A stretch of 64,000 nucleotides of DNA, from contig NC_079977.1 in assembly GCF_029852145.1 (NCBI RefSeq), positions 11,962,640 through 12,026,639 of the forward strand. The letters are read 5' to 3'. Below the pieces are notes generated by a model. That model made no database searches. It was not told where the DNA came from and saw only the letters and a program-made list of their open reading frames with translations. Position numbers and translations under genes: made by a program. The DNA is from Microplitis mediator (lineage: Eukaryota > Arthropoda > Insecta > Hymenoptera > Braconidae). The stretch's first letter is position 1. Every line of letters starts with the position of its first letter. Below are positions 11,025 through 20,093 of the stretch, piece after piece.

Positions 11025-12342
11025 TGTTACATTCTGGCTTATCTATTAATTAGACAGAATAATTTTAAATTAACCAGGTTGACGTCGTTAGGGTGTCGAT
11101 AGACCCCAGGTGCGTCAGCTGTTGACCTTCTTATATTTTATTCTAAAAGTTTAACGACTTACCATGGTGGAGATTATGGGCCCCATAAGTCGGCCCAAAT
11201 AATCCCTTTCTTTCGTAGTTTCTTCTCTTCCGCTGGTGCGTACTCGTCCCTGCCGGTGGCCTTGAAATAGGCCTCTGAATAATACCCGTAACGAGGGTCG
11301 TGGAATGGGATGCTTCCGCTGGGTGGATGGACGGATGGAACGTCCACTGGAATCAGCTGCCAATTGTCGCTGATGCTGGTCCAGAAGGCCGGGTTTTCCT
11401 TTGGTGCCTCGTCTGAGGTTGAACGGACTGAGCTCTGGGGATTCAACTCCTCCGCGAGGACAAGTGATTGTAACTGGTTGATCAGATCACCAGAACCTGA
11501 TGATTCAACACATGAGCTCGACGGCTCGACAACACACGAGCTCAGAGGCTCAACAACACACGAGCTCAGAGTCTCAGCAACACACGAGCTCGGAGGCTCA
11601 ACCGAATCGTTGGCAACCACTCGCGGTATTACTAACGTTACCGGCTCAATAAGGACTTCTTCAGATCTTATTCTCGGTCGACCTTGTGTAAGGTCCGCGA
11701 TAACGACTTGAAGTACGCGACCGAGCTGTACGGCACGTCCTGATCTCCTGCTTCGTCGGCCTCGAGGCATAAAGGTATTTATGATAGGTAATGAAGGAGC
11801 CCGAACTGCTGTTTAGCGCTCTGAGCAAGGAAGGGTGGAACAGCTAGTAAGCGCTCGCCCCTTTAAGGTTCTTAGATAAAAGATTTATGTAAAGGTTTAA
11901 ATTTAGGTTTTATTCCTTAAAACCGATGGAGACAGGTGAATCAGTCAGTTAATTGTACAGAGTTTCGTGCTCTTTGAGATCTCGCGATCAACTGCCTGAT
12001 CCAGCTGCTCTTCGACTCAATACATTCATCAAAGTGTTAACGTTGCATCTCAGGTTTCCTATGAGAGAATCGTCGTGGCCCGGGTCTCATGCATCGTCAT
12101 CTGTTTAGACTATCCGCGAGCCACGGCGACTCTCTTATCGCAAGAGATTTCCGTTACATTGTTGGTGATGAATAAAATAATATCGCCAACAAAGTAACGA
12201 TTTATTAATTTATTATTTATTTGTAATTCTAAGAAGTGTCGAACCGTTTATTCGCCCACCGTGGCGAATAAATAATTCGAGACTTCAAAAAAAAAATTTT
12301 CCAAAATTTTTATTTAAATTTAATTAGAGCCAGAACGTAACA
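11025..12342. mobile_element. LTR-type insertion (solo LTR-like, 1,318 bp)
   Basis: It begins TGTTACATTCTGGCT, ends AGCCAGAACGTAACA, and is flanked by the 5-bp duplication CGTGG (11020-11024 and 12343-12347). TG...CA ends plus 5 bp suggest a solo LTR. The uninterrupted target sequence survives in the other arm at about 15415-15435. It contains an open frame on the minus strand. Confidence 0.75.
11174..11770 (-). CDS. 198-codon ORF of unknown function inside the LTR-like insertion
   Basis: The frame starts with ATG at 11770. The N-terminus is basic (MPRGRRSRRSGRAVQLGR). The middle has four imperfect repeats around SSCVVEP (about residues 58-90). The C-terminal part is richer in aromatics (DPRYGYYSEAYFKATGRDEY) and ends IIWADLWGP. 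A GTAAGT donor-like site follows shortly on the minus strand (about 11163). I do not recognise the family. Its basic N-terminus loosely resembles the small ORF upstream of gag in the provirus (53480-53734), but that similarity is weak. Confidence 0.4.
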   Translation of the reverse strand: MPRGRRSRRSGRAVQLGRVLQVVIADLTQGRPRIRSEEVLIEPVTLVIPRVVANDSVEPPSSCVAETLSSCVVEPLSSCVVEPSSSCVESSGSGDLINQLQSLVLAEELNPQSSVRSTSDEAPKENPAFWTSISDNWQLIPVDVPSVHPPSGSIPFHDPRYGYYSEAYFKATGRDEYAPAEEKKLRKKGIIWADLWGP

Positions 12343-12686
12343 CGTGGCAACGGTTAGCCCACTACTAAAAACATTAGGTACATGAAACATACTATATAAT
12401 TTAAAAAATTTAAAAACATCAGTAAACTATACTAGCGCCGACCGCGCTACGTACTAAAATTCAAACTAAATATAATTACAAATAAATATCCAATCCTCAT
12501 GAACATACCTAAACTAAAATTGCAATTTAAATTATGTTCTTCTAGTAGATTTATAATTTCTTATTATATCATCATATAGAATACTTAAAGATAAATACTT
12601 TGTAAAGATTTATATGACTAAGGCAACTGTGCAATGTAGGATAGTGATTGTTAGAATTCATATTATGGTAAATATTGTAATTATAG

Positions 12687-14276
12687 TGTTACGTCAAAAT
12701 AACAAATATTAAGAGTTGTGCTCCTGTTTAGCCTTCGCCGAGCGAAATAACTGGGACGGAGCTATAAGGATGACTGTTTATTAAAAATAAAATTTAAAAA
12801 ATAAATTTACTTACGGTTCATTGTCTAAGAGATAATTAAAATTATTAAAAATTAAGTTAAATAAAATTTAATTAATTTAGTAAAATAATAAAAGCAAAAT
12901 TAAAACAACTTCCAAATTTATTTAAATCAAAACAATTATTTAAAAATTATTACAAAACAAAATTAAAATTGAATTAGATAATTAAATGCGGTTTACAATT
13001 TTTAACGCTTTATAAAATGATTTAGCTCTCGATTTCACTTGTTATACAATTAATTTAACAATCAATTTATGATTTAAATTTATTATTAATTATTTATTTA
13101 ATTAAATTGTTACCTTGATTTATTTGATGATTATTATTATTATCAACAATTATTTATTTGATTTATTTATTATTATTCTTCCTTCTCAACCCTTGATAAT
13201 TGATGTAATTTTATCAATATTGAATTTTATATTAAATGAATTATATTTAAATAATTCAAATTAGATTTGATAAGCGATGGAATATTCATCAAAATTATTT
13301 ATTAATTAAATGAATTACTACTTTTGAATAATTCAACAATTATTTTAAAAAAACTTCTGAATTATATTTTAATAATTCAGTTTATAAACAATTAAATCAC
13401 CATTATTAATGATTTAATAAAATTAAGGACTTTGCCTTTAAATAATTAAAATTTCGTCAATGACGAATGAGCTCACTTAGGAAACTGAAATCTTTTCGAT
13501 TTTCAGAAGAGCTGTTACCAGGTAGTAACATCCCTTCCTATAATTATTTAATTATACCAATTATTTCATTGGTCATAATTGAATCAATATTTTTTTTATA
13601 ATTATTATTTATATATATATTTTTCATGACTTCCAATGCAGTTAGCAACATACGCATAAAGCATTGGAGTCGAATTTATAAATCAGTATTTATTGATTCT
13701 TACTTTTTTCTTTATTGCAATATATTCTTTTATTATTTAAACATTTTAAAATTCATTTCATTTTCAATTATCAATAACTTGTTTATTAATAATTATTATT
13801 TAATTATATTTTATTATAACATTTCAAAATTTCATTTCATATTCATTTATTATTTCATTTCATTATTAATAAACATATCATTAATAATTAATTTTATTTC
13901 TTTTTCTTTTAACAACAAATATCTTTATCTCTTAAAGATATTTCAAAATTCATTTCATATTTTTTTATAATAATAATTTCATTATTTCTTTCATTATTTT
14001 CATTATTAATTCATTCATATAATTTTAGTTTCATTTCATTATTTCATATTTTATATTTATTATTTTATTTCAATATTTCATTTATTCAATATTTATTTAA
14101 CAACAATATTCCATAAAAATAATTTGAATTTAAATTCAAACTTAAAAATCATCAGCCGTAATAATGGCTGGAAGTCATTTGCTAATTAATTAATTTATGC
14201 ACAGCCAGATGGCATATCATGTACGATTTTTTAAATAAATTGATTGACAGGAAGAATAAGACGTCGTGACGTCACA
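12687..14276. mobile_element. Solo-LTR-like insertion (1,590 bp), copy 1 of a family also at 59091
   Basis: It runs from TGTTACGTCA to GACGTCACA with a 4-bp duplication ATAG (12683-12686 and 14277-14280). The intact target is visible at about 15585-15600. About 1 kb of it is repeated in inverse orientation at 59091-61173. The interior is AT-rich and holds no credible ORF. Confidence 0.75.
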
Positions 14277-14330
14277 ATAGCAATTGTTATGTTATGTTGT
14301 TAGTTATTAACATGTGAAATTTTCAGATGC

Positions 14331-14358
14331 CCGATGAAGGTCGAATAAACGACCGAAA
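14331..14358 (+). ncRNA. Hammerhead-like core, mutated (CCGATGA), in Penelope pLTR
   Basis: CCGATGA, stem GGTCG/CGACC and GAAA follow the same layout as the 15640 copy. The first pyrimidine-U of the core is changed to C, which should reduce or abolish activity. Confidence 0.5.
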
Positions 14359-14505
14359 CGTCGCAAAAATAATAATGTAATTTATTATGATGATCCTATC
14401 TTGTCCACATTCCTGAGATAAACAATTTATTTAATAAAACTATGGACGATAATATTAATTATAATAATTCACCGAGGGGTTTTTTCCAAGTAATGAAGAT
14501 TGCAC

Positions 14506-15231
14506 ATGGTGAGGAAGTTTAATAAACCTCAAAAAATAGGTATGATTAAAGGATTACTGGATAGAATGTCGAGATTAAGTAGTAGTGACTTTTATGATGT
14601 TAATTTTGAGAAAACTCGTATTATGTTGTTGAAGAACAATTATGAATTGTCATTGGTGGATAGTGTTATTAATAAATTTAAAGAAAACTTGAAAAATAAA
14701 ACAGCTAGTTTGGGTAATAAAAATAATAGCATTAAATACTGTCGGTTTCCATACATTGAAGAACTATCACATAGAGTAGATAGGTGTTTTCGAGGAACAA
14801 ATGTGAGATTGGCATTTTATAAGATCTTAAGAGTGAATTCCATCTATTCGAAGCTAAAAGATCCAGTAAGTAAACAACAACAAACTGGAACAGTGTATAA
14901 AATACCGTGCTCATGTGGATTGTGTTGTGTTGGACAAACCAAACAATATTTAAGTGCTAGAGTAAAACAACATATATATGATTGTAAAAATATTAACATA
15001 GTTAAAGAGAACAAAACAGCTCTAGCAGCGCACTATTTTGAACAGCATCATAATTTTGAGTTTGGTAACGTAGAAATTTTAGACAAGGAAATTAATTGGT
15101 GGAAACGTAATGTTAGTGAAATGATTTTAATCAAAATAAATGATACTGTGAATGAAAGAACGGACACCAATAATTTCAGTATTCTATATGATGATATAAT
15201 AAGAAATTATAAATCTACTAGAAGAAAATAA
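14506..15231 (+). CDS. Penelope-type GIY-YIG endonuclease domain (RT missing)
   Basis: About 240 codons form the C-terminal part of a Penelope-like polyprotein. The key feature is a cysteine cluster running into the GIY-YIG-like core: YKIPCSCGLCCVGQTKQYL, followed by SARVKQHIYDCK and later AALAAHYFEQHHNFEFG. In Penelope elements this endonuclease nicks the target for target-primed reverse transcription. The RT domain that should precede it is absent, and the frame opens shortly after a truncation junction at about 14470-14490. The first ATG is at 14506; the natural start would be far upstream in a complete element. It is followed by the 3' UTR and a pLTR. Confidence 0.85.
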   Translation: MVRKFNKPQKIGMIKGLLDRMSRLSSSDFYDVNFEKTRIMLLKNNYELSLVDSVINKFKENLKNKTASLGNKNNSIKYCRFPYIEELSHRVDRCFRGTNVRLAFYKILRVNSIYSKLKDPVSKQQQTGTVYKIPCSCGLCCVGQTKQYLSARVKQHIYDCKNINIVKENKTALAAHYFEQHHNFEFGNVEILDKEINWWKRNVSEMILIKINDTVNERTDTNNFSILYDDIIRNYKSTRRK

Positions 15232-15639
15232 TTTAAATTGCAATTTTAGTTTAGGTATGTTCATGAGGATTGGATATTTATTTGTAATTATATTTAGTTT
15301 GAATTTTAGTACGTAGCGCGGTCGGCGCTAGTATAGTTTACTGATGTTTTTAAATTTTTTAAATTATATAGTATGTTTCATGTACCTAATGTTTTTAGTA
15401 GTGGGCTAACCGTTGCCACGTAATGACCATTTTTATGAGTGGCGAGTTGACTTTATTTCTGGAGTTTTGTAATAATTAATAAATTTACCAGTTTTGTTAA
15501 TTTTGTAAAGATTTATATGACTAAGGCAACTGTGCAATGTAGGATAGTGATTGTTAGAATTCATATTATGGTAAATATTGTAATTATAGCAATTGTTATG
15601 TTATGTTGTTAGTTATTAACATGTGAAATTTTCAGATGC

Positions 15640-15667
15640 CTGATGAAGGTCGAAGAAAAGACCGAAA
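15640..15667 (+). ncRNA. Hammerhead-like ribozyme core in 3' Penelope pLTR
   Basis: CTGATGA (15640-15646), a GGTC/GACC stem II with an 8-nt loop, and GAAA (15664-15667) match the hammerhead core. Penelope pLTRs are known to carry such ribozymes. Confidence 0.6.
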
Positions 15668-15781
15668 CGTCGCAAAAATAATAATGTAATTTATTATGAT
15701 GATCCTATCTTGTCCACATTCCTGAGATAAACAATTTATTTAATAGAACTATGGACGATAATATTAATTATATTAAAGTTT

Positions 15782-16327
15782 TTATTGAGTGTTAACAAAC
15801 CAATCTTTTAACATTTTTACATTCTCAAGTGCACATGAATAATCATTATTATAATTATTATTTAATTGGCAATAATATTTACAAAAATCATTGTTCAATA
15901 ATTTTAAATTTTTTAGTGCGGGACGTTTGGAGTCATCTAAATCAATTACAATTTTATCATGTTCAATTAAATCTTTTATCCATAACTTTTTTTCATAACC
16001 CTTCACGTAAATATATTCATAATAACGTGTTACATAATTAATTACTTCATTTCGAATATAATATGATGTATTTCCAGCATTCCAGTTAATTCCATGATAA
16101 TAATGTGTTACCCAAGTATTTATACGTTGATATTGATGTGATAATGATTTCCAGTAATAAGGTGGCCTGAATAATGTACACGATAACTCTTCAACATCAT
16201 CAATTACATGTTGAATTGTAATTGTAGCAAGTTCTTTCACGATAAACTGAATATCGGGACCTCTGAATCCCTGTACATCCAGTATCATTTCCGTATTTAT
16301 AGCTTGCATCTCGACAACAGTCAACAA
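15782..16327 (-). CDS. Polinton-associated protein of unknown function (family copy 1)
   Basis: An open frame of 181 codons. It begins with a conserved-looking block EMILDVQGFRGPDIQFIVKE, then FRPPYYWKSL, WVTHYYHGINWNAGN, YEYIYVKGYEKKLWIKDLI, and ends with a Cys-rich tail SCALENVKMLKDWF. The same order of blocks occurs in the gene at 31295-32080, so they are paralogues. The acidic motif near the N-terminus and the trailing Cys/His pattern suggest a nuclease-like fold of the DEDD/RNase H kind, but this is speculation. It is divergently oriented to PolB across a shared promoter region, and a Penelope element abuts its stop codon. Confidence 0.7.
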   Translation of the reverse strand: MLTVVEMQAINTEMILDVQGFRGPDIQFIVKELATITIQHVIDDVEELSCTLFRPPYYWKSLSHQYQRINTWVTHYYHGINWNAGNTSYYIRNEVINYVTRYYEYIYVKGYEKKLWIKDLIEHDKIVIDLDDSKRPALKNLKLLNNDFCKYYCQLNNNYNNDYSCALENVKMLKDWFVNTQ

Positions 16328-17401
16328 TGAACTGAAGTATTAAAAAATTTAGCTCGACTATTTTTTATTATCCCCCCACCGCTCTATTTTTTAATTAATT
16401 TGATTGGCTTAAAAAATTCCTTTGTTCTATTTTTTAACTGCGCAGTAAGTGTTTATTTCAAACTGCGTAGTTAAATTTTCTAGAATATTTATTTTTAGAT
16501 GATGACGTCATTTAACAGGTCTGAACTTGTTCTTTCCTTTGTTCTTTTCTAACTGCGTAGTAGAATATTTATTTTTAGATGATGACTCATCTAGTTCCGA
16601 GAAAAAAACTTTCCAATGTTATTTTAACTGCGCAGTAGAATGTTCCAGAGAGTTTATTTTTAGATGATGACTCACTCGATTCTATTTTTAGATCATGACT
16701 CATCTAGTTAAATTTTTAACTGCGTAATAGATGACGTCAAACTTTCCGTCGCGCCATCTAGATCTTAGGTTATATCGATGCAATCTAGGGAATTTTGTTT
16801 TTTTTTTCTAGGGAATTTTAGTCATTTTCTAGGGGATTTTTTCAAGTTTCTGGTAATTTTATTTTATAAGGTTGGTACTCATGAGTTCTAGAACTTTCTA
16901 CTGCGCAATTGATGGGTCATCCCCCACCTATAAAAGCACTGCGCGAGAGCATACTTCATCAAAAAGAAGTACGAGTTCCCTCAATGAAGTACGAATCTCT
17001 GCTCAAAATTTCTTTAACGATTTAAAGTTCTTTGTGTGTGTGTGCATTTTTTTTTTAATAAAAAAATTTTTTAATAAACAATTTTTTAAGTGACTATTTG
17101 AGTGTTTCAGTGATACATTTTTAAATGAACAATCGTAGTGATTTTTTTTAAATTTATATAATACTAGTGTAGCGATAAACAATTTTTAAGTGGTTATTTG
17201 AACAATATCTAAATAATTTAAGTGTTTTAGTGATAAATTAAAAAATGAACAATCTTAGTGATTTTTTAAAAATTTATTTTTTAATAAACTTTATAAACTA
17301 ATTTATTCATATAAAAACCACTTAATAAACAATACTAGTGATAAACTTTCAAGTGTAATTATAAACAGTAACTTTAGTGATGAACTTTTGAAAAAATAGC
17401 A
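16328..17401. promoter_or_regulatory. Divergent promoter region between the unknown gene and PolB
   Basis: About 1.07 kb without a gene. The left half repeats the TIR-type sequence AACTGCGTAGTAG and TTTCCTTTGTTC with TGACGTCA or near copies at about 16503 and 16733. TATAAAAG at 16929-16936 lies upstream of PolB on the plus strand. From 17090 to 17390 there is an imperfect tandem array around GTGTTTTAGTGATAAA, probably the PolB leader. Confidence 0.5.
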
Positions 17402-18652
17402 CAAAACGATTTTATTGTGGTGCTTCAGCGTCCAGTAGATTCAATAATTAAATCATTTAATGATTTACGTGATAAGCCATTAGCTAAAGAACATTGCCAG
17501 AAGTGTTATCAAGTGTGTGCTGATACAATCGATTACTTCAATGAGATCTTACACGATCCACAAATAAATGTTCAAGTCAGAAGAAGTGTACGCGCAAATA
17601 TTGTACTTTTATACTGGTATGCTGATCAATTTACACAATTGAGTGGAGAAGTAACTGGTGGTGACTTGCGTGCAAACCGACGTCTCATCAAGTGGCAAGA
17701 TCTTGAAAATGCATTCTCAAATAACATCAGATCAGGATGTGTGACAAATCAAGCTCATACAGATTTTCGTGCTTTTCTTGATGATGCTCAAGACCTGATC
17801 ATTGAAAAAGTTGAGAATATGCTCAGAGATGTTGCTGGGCTTAAAGTGAATGTCGAATTAATTTGCAAATTTCGAAATGTAAGAGCTGAAAATGTGATTG
17901 AAGAAACAAAGTCATTCAACACAAAGAGCCGATACATTTTACCCGCAACATCTCTTGCTACATGGTATAAAGATCACGTCAACGATAAATTATTGAAGAA
18001 AGTAGAGGAATTCAATCAAAAGGATTCTGGTTGGAGTTTAACTGAAATCTACAATTTGATAATTACAATGTCAAGATATGCACCTCTTCAAGCTGGGGAT
18101 TCAACGTTTGTGGAACTACCCAAGGATATCCAGACAAAAAAAGCAGTATTAAATATTCAAAATTCAGATGAATACTGTTTTCTATGGAGCGTTGTAGCAG
18201 CATTACATCCAGCTAATATTAATCCTGCGCGAGAAACATCATATCCTCACTTCAGCTCTATATTAAAAGATGTAGGTATAAAATTTCCAATCACTTTAAA
18301 TGATATCCCGAAATTTGAAAAATTAAATAATTTACCAATCAATGTCTACGGGATTGAGTCAGAATTTCGCAATAAAAAATCTAAAAACAGTACAGTAATT
18401 CCTTTGTATCTAAGTAAGCTCATAAAGTCTGATAAAAAAGTTATTCATCTCTTAATGGTACAGCAAAATGTTAAAATAAATGAATCAGATTTTGATATTA
18501 AAAATTTTCAACCTAAATTTCACTTTGCTTTGATCAAAGATCTTTCACGACTAGTTCGATCTCAAATTTCCAAGTCAATCTGCAAATTATTTTTTTGTGA
18601 TAGATGCTTGAATCATTTTAGATATGATTATTCATATAAAAACAGGAAATAG
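17402..18652 (+). pseudogene. polB: Polinton PolB, N-terminal part
   Basis: About 411 codons match the N-terminal region typical of insect Polinton type-B DNA polymerases: RAFLDDAQDLIIEKVENML, then SLATWYKDHVNDKLLKKVEE and KDSGWSL, and a CDRCLNHF zinc-like motif near the end. There is no ATG in frame after the TAG at 17396, so the start is lost or comes from an upstream exon. The frame stops at 18652 beside transposon debris. The exonuclease and early palm regions that should follow are absent. PolB is the replicase that copies the element. Confidence 0.85.
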
Positions 18653-18730
18653 ATTTTAGTTTGTAAATTATAAATACATAACAACAAATGAAAGATATAC
18701 TTAAGGAAAAAAATGTATAATCTTATTTTA

Positions 18731-19324
18731 TCAGTCTTCATCACTATCCTCTTCAATCACAGGTGAAAAACAGTCTCTATCAAATAATTTGCTAAGTATT
18801 TCAGCAGGCCTTAAAATCTTTGTTAAATATCTCCCGTGTGATAAATAGTAAACAACAGCAGCAACATGAGAGCAACATCCAATTGTTCTCAGACCATTTA
18901 CACACTCACAACTATGCCTCAATATGCTTTTTGGACCAATAGCATTTTTTTTATACTCAATAAAACATCTATAAACCTTTCTATTAATGTGTCTGGATTG
19001 AACTTGAATTTTGAGTATATTTGACTGTTCTTTCACATATTGAATAGTGAAATTACCTGTTTCATCAAGCATTTCTGCTAAATAGGAAACAGCCTGTTTC
19101 AATCGATAGGAACCAATGAAAAAAATACGCTGATCATTTTCTGTCATTTCTGGAAAGTCTTCAAGAGTTTCAGATGAAATTGTTTGAAACGGCAATTTTT
19201 TTCGCTGCCAGCCATTTTTTTGAACGTCTTCAGCTAACTTATTTACTACATTATTTTGCGATTTCATTGTTTCGATGACTTCATCCAAAAACTCTGAGTC
19301 AGAAGTAAGACGCTTACTATACAT
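18731..19324 (-). CDS. SWIM zinc-finger fragment, transposase-like (copy 1)
   Basis: A 197-codon frame ends with a SWIM-type motif: HSCECVNGLRTIGCCSHVAA gives C-x-C and C-x-H spacing. Such domains occur at the C-terminus of MULE-like transposases. No DDE catalytic core is present, so this is a fragment. An acidic tail (EEDSDED) ends the frame. It is antisense to PolB. Confidence 0.65.
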   Translation of the reverse strand: MYSKRLTSDSEFLDEVIETMKSQNNVVNKLAEDVQKNGWQRKKLPFQTISSETLEDFPEMTENDQRIFFIGSYRLKQAVSYLAEMLDETGNFTIQYVKEQSNILKIQVQSRHINRKVYRCFIEYKKNAIGPKSILRHSCECVNGLRTIGCCSHVAAVVYYLSHGRYLTKILRPAEILSKLFDRDCFSPVIEEDSDED

Positions 19325-19329
19325 ATTGA

Positions 19330-19697
19330 AACAGGCTGTTTCCTATTTAGCAGAAATGCTTGATGAAACAGGTAATCTCACTATTCAATATGTGAAAGAA
19401 CAGTCAAATATACTCAAAATTCAAGTTCAATCCAGACACATTAATAGAAAGGTTTATAGATGTTTTATTGAGTATAAAAAAAATGCTATTGGTCCAAAAA
19501 GCATATTGAGGCATAGTTGTGAGTGTGCAAATGGTCTGAGAACAATTGGATGTTGCTCTCATGTTGCTGCTGTTGTTTACTATTTATCACACGGGAGATA
19601 TTTAACGAAGATTTTAAGGCCTGCTGAAATACTTAGCAAATTATTTGATAGAGACAGTATTTCACCTGTGATTGAAGAGGATAGTGATGAAGACTGA
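19330..19697 (+). pseudogene. SWIM zinc-finger fragment (copy 2, inverted)
   Basis: About 122 codons repeat the C-terminal part of the 18731-19324 product almost exactly (CECANGLRTIGCCSHV, same acidic tail). The upstream codons are antisense to copy 1 and meaningless. It is one arm of an inverted duplication. Confidence 0.65.
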
Positions 19698-19879
19698 TAA
19701 AATATGATTATACATTTTTTTCCTCAAGTATATCTTTCATTTGTTGTTATTTATTTATAATTTACAAACTAAAATCTATTTCCTGTTTTATATGTGTATA
19801 ATGTTTATAATATTTTAGTTGATATTATATGATATGACAAAATTTAACTGCTGATGCAGAGATTACTTTTGCAAATAAC

Positions 19880-20093
19880 AACTATTGAATTCGTAGGAAA
19901 TAGGACCAGGAAATAAATGAATTACTTTAAATAAATTGAACGTTTCGTCATTTATTTATGACTTCCTCAGCAACTTATTATTGTAATTCTGAGGAATTAT
20001 TGCTGAGGAAGTCATAAATAAATGACGAAACGTTCAATTTATTTAAAGTAATTCATTTATTTCCTGGTCCTATTTCCTACGAATTCAATAGTT
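19880..20093. repeat. 214-bp palindrome with two hammerhead-like cores (Penelope-type)
   Basis: AACTATTGAATTCGTAGG on the left is mirrored at 20093 on the right around a short centre. Each arm has CTGAGGA, a GTCAT/ATGAC stem II and GAAA (minus 19970-19943, plus 20003-20030). This fits the CTGANGA consensus of hammerhead ribozymes and PLE pLTRs, but differs from the element at 12598. Confidence 0.6.

Larger units (their letters stand above)
10439..12597 (-). repeat. Left arm of an inverted duplication (gene tail plus Penelope 3' end)
   Basis: Excluding the LTR insertion at 11025-12342, about 840 bp here are the reverse complement of 15168-16010. The arm covers the tail of the unknown gene, the Penelope pLTR and the end of the endonuclease ORF. 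The duplication therefore happened after the Penelope insertion and before the LTR insertion. Confidence 0.8.
12598..15781 (+). mobile_element. Penelope-like element (5'-truncated), with nested LTR insertion
   Basis: A partial pLTR (12598-12686 plus 14277-14470) and a second pLTR (about 15480-15780) lie in direct orientation around an endonuclease ORF. They share the block from GATTTATATGACTAAGGCAA to GTCCACATTCCTGAGATAAA. Each pLTR has a CTGATGA-stem-GAAA hammerhead-like core. Reverse transcriptase is missing, which is typical of truncated PLEs. The element sits just at the 3' end of the gene at 15782-16327. Confidence 0.85.
18645..19790. repeat. Inverted duplication carrying SWIM-domain transposon fragments
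   Basis: The sequence from AACAGGAAATAGATTTTAG (18645) to about 19080 is repeated as its reverse complement up to about 19790, around a centre near 19324. It replaces the middle of PolB. Confidence 0.8.

Noticed and set aside
13626..13970. 114-codon Ile/Phe/Tyr-rich ORF, with a copy at 59548-59892
   Set aside because: It lies in AT-rich LTR sequence. The frame is open because of composition, and the membrane-like appearance is a by-product.
16872..17093. 73-codon ORF upstream of PolB
   Set aside because: It spans the TATA box and leader and shows no conserved motif.
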